44,309 nucleotides of DNA from positions 1-44,309 of the forward strand of contig JAILQO010000075.1 of the NCBI GenBank assembly GCA_024698925.1, written 5' to 3'. The stretch comes from Bacteroidaceae bacterium. GTDB taxonomy: Bacteria > Bacteroidota > Bacteroidia > Bacteroidales > Bacteroidaceae. Each line of letters opens with the position of its first letter. The stretch's first letter is position 1. The translations under genes and the position numbers were made by a program. The notes beneath the pieces were generated by a model. It had not been told where the DNA came from. It worked only from the letters and a program-made list of their open reading frames with translations, and ran no database searches. Below are positions 9,001 through 15,968 of this stretch, piece by piece.

Positions 9001-10337
9001 ATGGTATCGCCCAAGAAGTAGCTGGTATTGTCCATGTGGATGAAGACCTTCTCCTGCGGAATGGCCTGCCCGAAACGCTCCAGACGGTCGGAGAGCCGTT
9101 GCAATGGCGGCAATGAGGCCTGATAGGCTGCTACGCTGTCCAAACGTGCCTGCGTGAGATCTACCGACCCCTGTGCAATCGCCTGTTCCTCAGCGGTGCG
9201 CTTCACTACTTCATTATTGGCCCAGAAGGTGCTGTCGTAGCCTGCTTCGGCGATGCTGGCCAGCATGTTCTCGCGCACTTTACCGCGATTCTTCTTGATG
9301 CGTAGCCGCTTCTGTGCTTCTACATTAAAGAGAAGCGCACGCGTAGAGAAATCACCCCAACGGGCCTGCACCAGCAAATCGGCCACTTCTGCAAACTTGT
9401 GCTCGTAGCGGTAGTCGATGTGGAAATCAAAGGTCATGGGCACAACCGTTGGACTGCGTAATCCGCCCTTGCTGAAGCTCAGTTTGAGGTTCTCCACCTG
9501 TCCGTCGAAAGCGAGGGGATTCAGCGAGGCGCGATCCACGTAGAGCGAACCTGTCATGATGGGTGCTTTCAGCTCCTCTGCCTGCTCGCGACGCTGCAGG
9601 TTGAAGCGATAGAGGTGCTGGTCATCGCCGTCGATTTTCTCGATGGTGATATTGTAGTAACGTTGCAGATAATCAATTCCGTAGATGGCGGCGCTGGAGC
9701 TGAGCGGCGTAATGAGCGAGTGCCAGAACTGAGCGTCGCGCGTCATCGGACCAATCTCCAGCAGGTGGTGCAGGTTCATGTCGCTGATGGTGGAACGGTT
9801 CCAGGCGGCTTGGGTGAGGAGACCGTGACGGCCCGTCAGGAACTGCAGCTGCCGCAGGTTTACCGCCGACTTGGCGCCCACGAAAGCCTCCACGATGTCC
9901 TGCTTCAAGGAGAACACGGACGTCTGGCGGTAGAAGTACTGCGCCTCCTTTTTCTGGTGACGGCTGAAAGCCTTTGCGGTCTTCTTGGCGACCTGCAGGA
10001 GCGTGCCCTCTACGGCCTGTACAGCGACCTCAGAGAGTGTCGCATCCAGCAGTTTCATTGGGATTTTGGCGGGTAGCGACGAGGCGCGTAGCGTGAGCGT
10101 CTGGCGTCCAATACAGGTCAGCCGTACCATATCCTCGGGCGCTGCGGTCAGGCTGAAATCGCCATCGTAGTTGGTTAGCGTATAGTTCTCTGCGCTGACA
10201 TAGACACCTACCAGCGGTAAGCCCTCGCCCGTCTCGGCATCAACGACGCGAGCGGAAAAGGTCGTTTGTGCTGTCGCCCATTGGGTCGTCAGTACAAACA
10301 GGCAGCATAGTAGCTGTTTAAAAGTCGTAGGTTTCAT
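6096..10337 (-). CDS. Large exported protein with carboxypeptidase-regulatory and MG2-like domains (1413 aa)
   Basis: A cleavable signal peptide (MKPTTFKQLLCCLFVLTTQWATAQ) is followed by a carboxypeptidase-D regulatory-like domain (about 27-110: SARVVDAETGEGLPLVGVYV, then LTNYDGDFSLTA). A central region (about 420-530) resembles the MG2 domain of alpha-2-macroglobulin-like proteins (QEKVFIHMDNTSYFLGDTIWFAAYL, GYFELRAYT). Near the C-terminus, MDQVTIRARHGG (around residue 1195) recalls the TonB-plug start of outer-membrane receptors, but no beta-barrel follows. Proteins of this layout are common in Bacteroidetes and of unknown function, probably periplasmic or surface-associated. A heptamer repeat (8045-8079) is translated in frame as IVHCPLSIVHS (around residue 755). 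The gene is monocistronic with a strong promoter that resembles that of the next gene upstream. Its stop is 3 bases from the trmB stop, with no terminator between. Confidence 0.8.
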   Translation of the reverse strand: MKPTTFKQLLCCLFVLTTQWATAQTTFSARVVDAETGEGLPLVGVYVSAENYTLTNYDGDFSLTAAPEDMVRLTCIGRQTLTLRASSLPAKIPMKLLDATLSEVAVQAVEGTLLQVAKKTAKAFSRHQKKEAQYFYRQTSVFSLKQDIVEAFVGAKSAVNLRQLQFLTGRHGLLTQAAWNRSTISDMNLHHLLEIGPMTRDAQFWHSLITPLSSSAAIYGIDYLQRYYNITIEKIDGDDQHLYRFNLQRREQAEELKAPIMTGSLYVDRASLNPLAFDGQVENLKLSFSKGGLRSPTVVPMTFDFHIDYRYEHKFAEVADLLVQARWGDFSTRALLFNVEAQKRLRIKKNRGKVRENMLASIAEAGYDSTFWANNEVVKRTAEEQAIAQGSVDLTQARLDSVAAYQASLPPLQRLSDRLERFGQAIPQEKVFIHMDNTSYFLGDTIWFAAYLRKTNTDTPSRMSRVLYAELWNHDGYLVERKLIEMQDGRGRGFFALPDTLYSGYFELRAYTRWQLNWGQTEHYHVWSTEYWFYNKAMAKDFFRDYEKLYSRVFPVYDKPKQAGDFYKDMTFRPLRRYFKDAPKEPELRLSLFPEGGNLVAGVPCRIAFEAATSEGEVREGTLSLQKKGKPLKIKNERGEEVDFVRTENRGRGSFVFTPVEGENYEAVFTLDQDPTLQGAETSKKGKNQSVSQDIEAVKAEGVSLQVHRDSLSCDWSLDIAAAGQAAQQPLGLTVMHEGKLLIFKEIPASEPQGIVHCPLSIVHSDLPTGVNQITVFDSIGHIYADRLFFVTHPELTQPTLQLTGNKEQYEPFERIDLDIASTRLMPDQHVSLAVRDAVHADNTFDSGNILTEMLLSSEIKGFVPQPDYFFEADDEEHRRALDLLMMTQGWRRFNWQSMAIKGAWDITHPAEHTQMVTGTVNRYWINNYEGDDLYNLVLADHERFMTEVTPSLSEEQQTPLVDDEGRPTVFGIGEGSWGSSIRQRNMGWNLNQLFEQPSGLGAINSTGSNIFSAQGSSWDNTDYNQLSFKTTKTYRDHIKRQQEQAARHYIETGSIKNEVRVHAEFADPNNQDDFLVGETETKRGQFQIDLPRFNGQCLFFLGASDTTKWHKKWDGPRKRKPHVWVQMDNYDEYDLIAGDIPDYPEFYVRLNYPYPRWIKPYTYYQVHNAQQRDTTYLSPRLLTDGTHLMDQVTIRARHGGLRRIDFSKPAYVIDAYEALNLAMDAGLLTPSNCSYAAASQIAKALISDMAMHREWGFKYYLDNMGDGYWWGPLEERRYTLLTNIDKIFIYTDYSPRREGDERFDQANQPVVAVDLRRFPDKTQRVVYRDRRYVLNGFAYQEDFYHPDYQRNPPTEGQKDYRRTLYWNPDLQLDASGRAHVTLYNNSQKTQICVEANGQTADGGLLHSGMVTK
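8045..8079. repeat. Heptamer array inside the 1413-aa gene
   Basis: AATGGAC, AATGGAT, AATGGAC and AATGGAC (8045-8072), followed by a decayed AATGCCT, form a 7-base tandem array. Read on the minus strand it gives IVHCPLSIVHS without a stop. It is the same unit as in trmB at 5889-5916. Confidence 0.85.
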
Positions 10338-10372
10338 AGTCCTGTGTCTGCGAGAGGCTTTGGTGTCCGCCG

Positions 10373-10423
10373 CAAAGATACATCGTTATGACGGACTGAC
10401 CAAAAAAAAGGCGTGAAAAGTGC
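10373..10423 (-). promoter_or_regulatory. Promoter of the 1413-aa gene, with extended similarity to the 12168-12223 promoter
   Basis: On the minus strand TATCTTTG (10373-10380) is the -7 box and TTG (10401-10403) the -33 box, with a 20-base spacer. The flanks match the promoter of the next gene well beyond the core boxes (CGCCGCAAA, CGGAYTGACCAAA and GAAAAGTGC on the plus strand). Confidence 0.8.
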
Positions 10424-10448
10424 GCTTTTGCCATAAGGAAGTTGCATC

Positions 10449-10485
10449 ATAAAGAAAGGGATTGCAACACTTGTGCAATCCCTTT
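10449..10485 (-). terminator. Terminator after the duplicated-domain lipoprotein gene
   Basis: AAAGGGATTGCA (10455-10466) pairs perfectly with TGCAATCCCTTT (10474-10485). On the minus strand it is followed by the T-rich TTTCTTTATG. A second 10-bp stem, CTTCTCTCCG (10489-10498) with CGGAGAGAAG (10528-10537), lies between it and the stop codon. Confidence 0.8.
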
Positions 10486-10556
10486 CATCTTCTCTCCGTG
10501 CGATGCAAGATGTGAGGAGGATTTATGCGGAGAGAAGAAATGTGGAGATCATAAAC

Positions 10557-12128
10557 TTACTGCTTGTAATAGATACCTGGCAGGTTGGCGAGAATGCCGT
10601 ATGCTTCATTGCCATTGGCAACGAACGGCATGCCATGTGTGTCGAAGTACATCCAACTACCTGGATCCAGTGGTTTCCAGTTAGCCTCAAGGGTCTCGGG
10701 GTCTAACTCTCCTTCGCCCCAGCCCTCGCCAGTTCCTTCTTCACGAGAGGTGTAGGCTGCTGTAACCTCGAAATGAATGAATCCATTCGCATAGGTGATG
10801 GTTCCGTCATAGCGCTGTCCCCAAGCTACAATAATCATCGTCATATGATTGCCTTCAATTTGAACAGCGGCGCGAGTATTTTCCGGATCTCCGTCCATAT
10901 ACCAACGCCAGTCACCCTGAATGTCCTGTAGGGTAGCAGGAACAGTAGCGTCTTGCTTATAGAGGATATGTTGAACATAACCAGGGCCGAGAATGGCCAG
11001 TGCTGTATTGTCGTACAGCAGTTTAACCGTAAAGCTTTCTTCATTATAAGTCAAAACGCCGTTTTCCAGCGTGTAAGAACCTTCCCAGCCATTCTCGCGA
11101 ACCAGTGTCCAAGAGCCATCCTTCATAAAATACTCTGAAATGGTCAACTTGTCATTGGTAAAAGTAAAGACGTTCTTTACTTGTTCGCCTTCAGCTGCCC
11201 AAGTGCCAATCAGGTTGTTATCACCGCCGCTCTGATTATTGAGCAGTTCATCCATGATACCGCGACCTGTCTTGCCGTTGAGGCGCAGCATCTGCTGTGT
11301 AACGGTAGATTGACCACCATCTGCATCGTGCGTCACAGATGCGCTTCCATCGCCGTTCATAACGATGTCACCTACACGCGTTTCTGACTGTCCTCCCTGA
11401 CTGAAAACCATCGTGACGCGGTTACCGCTGAGGGTATAAGTGAAGGGGGCACTCTCCTCAGTTACTTCCCAGTTATTCTTGGCCTTAGCCTTGATTTCGC
11501 TAAAGGTTCCTTGACCGCCTGCGTTAAACACGATGACGTTGACAAGCAGTTTGTCAGCGCTCACCTCTGTGAGATACCAAGAACCGAGAATTTGCGTAGC
11601 CAAATCGCCGCTGTTGCCGCCGTTCTGATTATTGAGCAGTTCATTCATGATTTCGCGACCTGTCTTACCGTTGAGGCGCATCATCTGCTGTGTAACAGAG
11701 GATTGACCGCCATCTGAATCGTGTGTAACAGATGCGCTTCCATCGCCGTTCATAACGATGTCGCCTACACGCGTTTCTGAGCGGCCCTCCCGAGTGAAGA
11801 CCATTGTAACGCGGTTACCACTGAGGGTATAAGTGAAGGGGGCGCTCTCCTCAGTTACTTCCCAGTTATTCTTGGCCTTCGCCTTGATCTCGCTAAAGGT
11901 TCCTTGACCGTTGGCGTTAAACACAATGACGTTGACAAGCAGTTTGTCAGCGCTCACCTCTGTGAGATACCATGAACCGATAATCTGCCTAGCCAAATCG
12001 CCGCTGTTGCCGCCATTGTTTGTTCCATTATTGGTTGATGGCGTAGGTTCGTCATCCTCGCCGCAAGCGACAAAAGTGAAGGCGCAAGCGAACAACGCTA
12101 AAGCTAAAATACTAAGTAACTTTTTCAT
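10557..12128 (-). CDS. Lipoprotein with two tandem near-identical 131-aa domains (523 aa)
   Basis: I start the gene at 12128 because MKKLLSILALALFACAFTFVAC is a lipoprotein signal peptide with acceptor Cys22; the longer upstream frame would run into the promoter. An Asn/Gly-rich linker leads to two copies of a 131-residue domain (about 43-173 and 174-304), each beginning GDLA-QI-GSWYLTEVSADKLLVNVIVFN. The GSWYLTE and later IGTWAAEG and IQGDWRWY starts resemble lipocalin-like beta-barrel domains, so the protein may be a string of four such modules. A third (about 307-395) and fourth (about 405-515) are more diverged. It is probably anchored in the outer membrane and its ligand is unknown. It is monocistronic, with its own promoter at 12173 and a terminator at 10455. 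Confidence 0.82.
   Translation of the reverse strand: MKKLLSILALALFACAFTFVACGEDDEPTPSTNNGTNNGGNSGDLARQIIGSWYLTEVSADKLLVNVIVFNANGQGTFSEIKAKAKNNWEVTEESAPFTYTLSGNRVTMVFTREGRSETRVGDIVMNGDGSASVTHDSDGGQSSVTQQMMRLNGKTGREIMNELLNNQNGGNSGDLATQILGSWYLTEVSADKLLVNVIVFNAGGQGTFSEIKAKAKNNWEVTEESAPFTYTLSGNRVTMVFSQGGQSETRVGDIVMNGDGSASVTHDADGGQSTVTQQMLRLNGKTGRGIMDELLNNQSGGDNNLIGTWAAEGEQVKNVFTFTNDKLTISEYFMKDGSWTLVRENGWEGSYTLENGVLTYNEESFTVKLLYDNTALAILGPGYVQHILYKQDATVPATLQDIQGDWRWYMDGDPENTRAAVQIEGNHMTMIIVAWGQRYDGTITYANGFIHFEVTAAYTSREEGTGEGWGEGELDPETLEANWKPLDPGSWMYFDTHGMPFVANGNEAYGILANLPGIYYKQ
11217..12002 (-). repeat. 393-bp tandem duplication within the lipoprotein gene
   Basis: Copy 1 covers 11610-12002 and copy 2 about 11217-11609, with a period of exactly 393 bases (131 codons). 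Long stretches are identical at the DNA level, for example around the AAGCAGTTTGTCAGCGCTC segment at 11544 and 11937. The few changes are mostly substitutions, which fits a recent duplication or ongoing gene conversion. Confidence 0.92.
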
Positions 12129-12167
12129 AATGATATGTGTTAGATAAATGATTAATTGTCTTGTTTT

Positions 12168-12223
12168 CGCCGCAAATATAGAGAGTTCTTGCGGATTGAC
12201 CAAATAAAAAGGGAGAAAAGTGC
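12168..12223 (-). promoter_or_regulatory. Promoter of the duplicated-domain lipoprotein gene
   Basis: On the minus strand TATATTTG (12173-12180) and TTG (12201-12203) form the -7 and -33 boxes with a 20-base spacer. The surrounding 56 bases align without gaps to 10368-10423. Confidence 0.8.
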
Positions 12224-12230
12224 AAAAAAG

Positions 12231-12267
12231 TGTAAAAAATAAGGGACTGCTTGCGCAATCCCTTATT
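12231..12267 (-). terminator. Terminator after the 798-aa lipoprotein gene
   Basis: AATAAGGGA (12238-12246) pairs with TCCCTTATT (12259-12267), and the stem continues inward with one mismatch. On the minus strand a T-run (complement of the A-tract at 12234-12239) follows. It ends 17 bases before the stop at 12284. Confidence 0.85.
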
Positions 12268-12283
12268 CGTTATCATCATGAAC

Positions 12284-14680
12284 TTACTTGTCCCAAATAG
12301 TGGGATCGTTCTTTTTCACAAAGTACTGTAGGTCGGTGATATAGAAGATGGTACCTTCCAAAGCGACGATGTTGATGGGGGCAAAGCCTGAACCAAAGCT
12401 CCAAGGCGTTTCAATTCTTTGGTTAGATGCATACCATTCGTTATACATAATCTTTAACCACTTACCGTCGGAATAGAAGACGGCTGTACTCTCACCGCCC
12501 ATATCCGCAGAGTAATCCTTCAGGCCGAGCGTGGCTGCTTGCTCCTTCAGCGCGTTAAAGGTCTCTGTATTACCCATGTAAGCGAGGTTAATACCCTTGC
12601 CCAACTTGGGACTGCTCTTGATGACGTATGCTTTGGGTGAGGTGCCCATCTCTGTCAGCAACGACTTCATGAATGACGGGATACGGCTGTCTGTAGGTCC
12701 TACGTTCTCAACGACTTCACCTTCATAGTAGAGATCCACGGTGAAGGAGCCACTGAGGGTGACATCTTCTTCGCGATCGCCGCTTTCGTCCCAAATCTGC
12801 ATCTTGCCGATGTTGTTGGGAATGGTAAAGGTAAATTTATCACCGTTGCGTGCGATGTTAATCTTGAGGCTTTCAAAGAAGATCCAGTTCTCACGGCCCT
12901 TATCGCCGCTGCCGCTCTGGTCATTGCCGACGTACATCAGCGCTGTCTGGAATTGAGGAATCACATACTCACCAGGACCTGTGTAATTGGGGATATCAAG
13001 ACCATGCATGTGGAGCGCATAGCCACCTTCTTTTTCCAGACGTTCCCAATCCATCTCCATGTCCATCTGAACCTCCATATTGGTACCGTTAATGACAACA
13101 CCGGATTTATCATATGGACCCACATTGTTAATGTTTACGGTGACAGTCTGACCGTTCTGGAGTCTCAGGCTGATAGAGCCAGTCTCGGACTTATTGCTCT
13201 TGATGGTGATGGTGCCAACAGAGACATTACCGCCAGTAAGCTGGATAGCCTTGGAAACAGTAGTTCCGTCAGCCGTGCTTACGCGAACCACAGCCTCGCC
13301 CGTGTAGCCAGAGGGAGCCTGTATCTTGAACGCCCCGGTCTCGCCGGTACGTACTTTCTTGGTTTCTGCCTTTTGGCCATTCTGGTTGTACTCAACCCAT
13401 ACGGTGGCGATATTGCCTCCTGTGCCTTGGTTCTCAATCGTACCGGAAACTTGTCCCAGTGCGGGAAGAATGATATCTTCAGCGGTATAGGTGGCGTCTT
13501 CTGTTGCAGGAACTTCCACAAACTTGATTTCGCTTTCATCTGCGGCGTAGTTACCATAGTCGAAGCTGCGAACCCAAATCTTAACCTTGGTCTTTCTCGG
13601 AATATTCACCTGGTACTTACCATTCGCATCGGTGATAGCAGATGTCTGTCCAACATAGACTTTGAGATAGGGGATACCAATTCCATCTGCATCTTTCACG
13701 GCACCATTGACGGTGACACGGATTTCGGGATAGTCGAGGTTTACCCATGAGAAGTGCTTCACGCTACCGACATAAACATCATTGGTAGCGTCATACGTAG
13801 CGACGCCTTCTTCTACCCAGACACCCTTGGTCTCATCGAAGCTCCAGAGGGGAATGGTAGCAGGACGATCCTCGACGCGCATATTCTTTACATTTTCGGG
13901 CACGGGGAATGTCAACTCTGCAGGTTTGTCACCTGTCAGCTGCAAAGGCTTTCCATTGCTGTCGGTGAGGCTCACGGCTGTCATACCGTAGGAGATGAGT
14001 TGCCTGTCGTTACCGTCCTTATCCACAGCTGCGAGGTCTCCACCAGGCATCTGATCAGCGAAAGTTTCTGTGGCATCGGGGTCCAGATAGGTGACAGCGG
14101 CTGTGACTCTGCCCGTGAAGGGTAAACCAGTCTCAACATCCTTATAGCCGTCGCCCTTCAGTTCCACTTCCATTGTTTTCGTGGTGCTGGCGGCATTGCT
14201 GTTCACCGAGATGGCTCTATCTAGAGTGGACTCAATGTTATATTCCGTTTTAGAAGGAATATTGGCTTCATAACCATTGGAATTGCGAACCATGACGATA
14301 TCCCAAGTCTCGCCAGTCTTGAAGATGGTAGAACGTACAACGTCTGCGTGTGAGGAACTTGAGAACTTGACGATAGCACGTTGGCCATTCAGGTTCAGCT
14401 GTGTCAGCGCGAAGAAACCATTTTGGTCGGTCGTCGTTGTCGTTTCACCGCTGGATACGGTGACATTTTCAATCGGCTTTCCTTCAGTGTCACGCACGAA
14501 ACCTTCCAAAAGGCCCTTCTGCGGACGGAGATTGGTGCCGCCGCCGTTGTTGCCACCGTTGCCACCGCCATTTGCTGTAGAAGTACTTTCTGGTGTAACA
14601 GTTTCTGTGCTACAAGACATGATGCCAAAGGAGCAGACAAGTGCACCTAATAGCAAAATAGATTTGGCTTTCATTTTCAT
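12284..14680 (-). CDS. Lipoprotein with repeated carboxypeptidase-regulatory-like domains (798 aa)
   Basis: The start at 14680 (MKMKAKSILLLGALVCSFGIMSC, acceptor Cys about residue 23) gives a proper lipoprotein signal; a longer frame begins upstream without one. A Gly/Asn-rich linker is followed by beta-sandwich modules of the carboxypeptidase-regulatory type: LLEGFVRDTEGKPIENVTV with TTTDQNGFFAL (about 57-95), VTVNGAVKDADGIGIPYLKVYV with AITDANGKYQV (about 315-360), and QVSGTIENQGTGGNIATVWVEY (about 415-500). The C-terminal third (about 520-798) is a separate domain without recognised motifs. Such modules are common in exported Bacteroidetes proteins that bind polymers or act as scaffolds. 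The gene is divergent from the AraC-type regulator gene at 14872, which makes it a candidate target of that regulator. Confidence 0.82.
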   Translation of the reverse strand: MKMKAKSILLLGALVCSFGIMSCSTETVTPESTSTANGGGNGGNNGGGTNLRPQKGLLEGFVRDTEGKPIENVTVSSGETTTTTDQNGFFALTQLNLNGQRAIVKFSSSSHADVVRSTIFKTGETWDIVMVRNSNGYEANIPSKTEYNIESTLDRAISVNSNAASTTKTMEVELKGDGYKDVETGLPFTGRVTAAVTYLDPDATETFADQMPGGDLAAVDKDGNDRQLISYGMTAVSLTDSNGKPLQLTGDKPAELTFPVPENVKNMRVEDRPATIPLWSFDETKGVWVEEGVATYDATNDVYVGSVKHFSWVNLDYPEIRVTVNGAVKDADGIGIPYLKVYVGQTSAITDANGKYQVNIPRKTKVKIWVRSFDYGNYAADESEIKFVEVPATEDATYTAEDIILPALGQVSGTIENQGTGGNIATVWVEYNQNGQKAETKKVRTGETGAFKIQAPSGYTGEAVVRVSTADGTTVSKAIQLTGGNVSVGTITIKSNKSETGSISLRLQNGQTVTVNINNVGPYDKSGVVINGTNMEVQMDMEMDWERLEKEGGYALHMHGLDIPNYTGPGEYVIPQFQTALMYVGNDQSGSGDKGRENWIFFESLKINIARNGDKFTFTIPNNIGKMQIWDESGDREEDVTLSGSFTVDLYYEGEVVENVGPTDSRIPSFMKSLLTEMGTSPKAYVIKSSPKLGKGINLAYMGNTETFNALKEQAATLGLKDYSADMGGESTAVFYSDGKWLKIMYNEWYASNQRIETPWSFGSGFAPINIVALEGTIFYITDLQYFVKKNDPTIWDK

Positions 14681-14757
14681 AATATTGTTATTTGTCATTA
14701 AAAAGGTAGATGATGCTTTTGCCAAGCGATATATATAATTTTCATCGATTAGTGATG

Positions 14758-14765
14758 CAAAGATA
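14758..14765 (-). promoter_or_regulatory. -7 box of the 798-aa lipoprotein gene
   Basis: On the minus strand TATCTTTG (14758-14765) is a good -7 box. No TTG is found at the expected -33 position near 14786, so this promoter may need an activator, which would fit the direct repeat just upstream at 14793-14823. Confidence 0.6.
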
Positions 14766-14792
14766 GGGGTTTAAGGCCTTGCGGGGCTCTCG

Positions 14793-14823
14793 TTTCTGCA
14801 AATTCATGTCCTATTTCTGCAAA
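14793..14823. promoter_or_regulatory. Candidate operator: 21-bp-spaced direct repeat
   Basis: TTTCTGCAAA occurs at 14793-14802 and again at 14814-14823, in the same orientation and exactly 21 bases apart (two DNA turns). This is the half-site spacing known for AraC-family proteins. The site lies between the -7 box of the lipoprotein gene and that of the AraC-type gene. Binding by that regulator is an inference. Confidence 0.5.
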
Positions 14824-14859
14824 AACGTTAAATAATGCGATTATTTGTGTTACTTTTCT

Positions 14860-14867
14860 TAACTTTG
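14860..14867 (+). promoter_or_regulatory. -7 box directly before the araC-type ATG
   Basis: TAACTTTG (14860-14867) matches the -7 consensus and ends only four bases before the ATG at 14872. Transcription would begin at or next to the start codon, implying a leaderless message. The -33 region lacks a clear TTG. Confidence 0.55.
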
Positions 14868-14871
14868 CACC

Positions 14872-15942
14872 ATGATTCAACAAATATTCATCTCCCTGCC
14901 CATGTTTGTCTGCGGATTGCTGTCCGTAGAACTTGCGGTGAGTTTGTGGTTAAAATATGATCGGGCGCAGACGTGTTTGCAAATGTGGTCGCTCACGGCA
15001 ACGGTGCTCTATGCCATGCATTATATTTTTTTCACTCATCCCGATGCGTCTTTACCGGTAGCCGATGCCATCTATATCACGTGCAATTTGGCCGTCTATC
15101 CCCTATACCTTATATATATATATGAGCTGACGGACGATCGCCCATTGCGTTATCGCAAGATGGCGATGGCTGCCTTGTTGCTTGCTTCTGCTCTGGGTGG
15201 GGTGATTGACTGGTTTTTCTACGGCACACCGCAAGAAGAGCTGGTACATAATGTGTGCCGCGTGCTGTTTGCCTTGGGGTGTGTGGGTACGGTCTTCTTC
15301 GGCATCCGACGCATCCGCAGCTATCATCGTTTGTTGGATTCTCTCTATGCCGATCCTGAGGAGCGTAAGCTAAACAGCATCAGTACGATTCTCAACATCC
15401 TTCTGGTCACAGCCATCGCCTCTATCGTGGTTAACTTCTTGGGACGCGACTCGTTCATTGAATCCCGCTGGGTGGCTGTTCCCTCGCTGGTGTTCTCCTG
15501 TCTGCTGTTTGCGATCGGACAGGTGGGCCTCAGACTGAAATACTCCATCCGTGATATTGTAGCCGACGAGGCCAAAGAGGATTCTGAGGTGCAGCCTATA
15601 GCCGATGAACAAAAAGAGCCTCTTGAGGAGCAGACCAAGGAGACATCGGTCTTGGTTGTAAAACTCAGGGCACTTGTGGAGGATGAACGTTTGTTTACGC
15701 AGCCGAACCTGAAACTGGATGATGTGGCTCGTCGCTTGGGCACGAACCGTACCTATCTGTTACGGGCAATGAAGCAGGATCTACAATTATCTTTCTCTGA
15801 ATATATCAACAAGCAACGAATTGCTTATGCCATCCAACTGATGAAGTCGCATCCAGATTGGACAAAGGAGGACATTGCGGCACAGGTAGGTTATGCCTCC
15901 CTCAGTTCCTTCTATCGTAACCTCAAAGAGTTCAGTAGCTAA
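14872..15942 (+). CDS. Membrane-anchored AraC-family transcription regulator
   Basis: The N-terminal two thirds contain about six to seven hydrophobic segments (roughly residues 5-27, 35-52, 62-85, 93-115, 125-145, 165-190 and 200-225). A Glu/Lys-rich linker (about 230-260) leads to a C-terminal AraC-type double helix-turn-helix (about 262-356). Its second half, with FSEYINKQRIAYAIQLMKSHPDWTKEDIAAQVGYASLSSFYRNLKEF, is the typical DNA-binding signature. The architecture suggests a sensor in the inner membrane that controls genes directly. The signal is unknown. It is divergent from the 798-aa lipoprotein gene, and a 21-bp-spaced repeat in the shared region is a candidate operator. The downstream apbC gene follows after 26 bases and could be co-transcribed. 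An alternative start at Met11 would trim the first membrane segment. Confidence 0.88.
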   Translation: MIQQIFISLPMFVCGLLSVELAVSLWLKYDRAQTCLQMWSLTATVLYAMHYIFFTHPDASLPVADAIYITCNLAVYPLYLIYIYELTDDRPLRYRKMAMAALLLASALGGVIDWFFYGTPQEELVHNVCRVLFALGCVGTVFFGIRRIRSYHRLLDSLYADPEERKLNSISTILNILLVTAIASIVVNFLGRDSFIESRWVAVPSLVFSCLLFAIGQVGLRLKYSIRDIVADEAKEDSEVQPIADEQKEPLEEQTKETSVLVVKLRALVEDERLFTQPNLKLDDVARRLGTNRTYLLRAMKQDLQLSFSEYINKQRIAYAIQLMKSHPDWTKEDIAAQVGYASLSSFYRNLKEFSS

Positions 15943-15968
15943 TTCCTTATTCCTCACTTTTCCCACAC

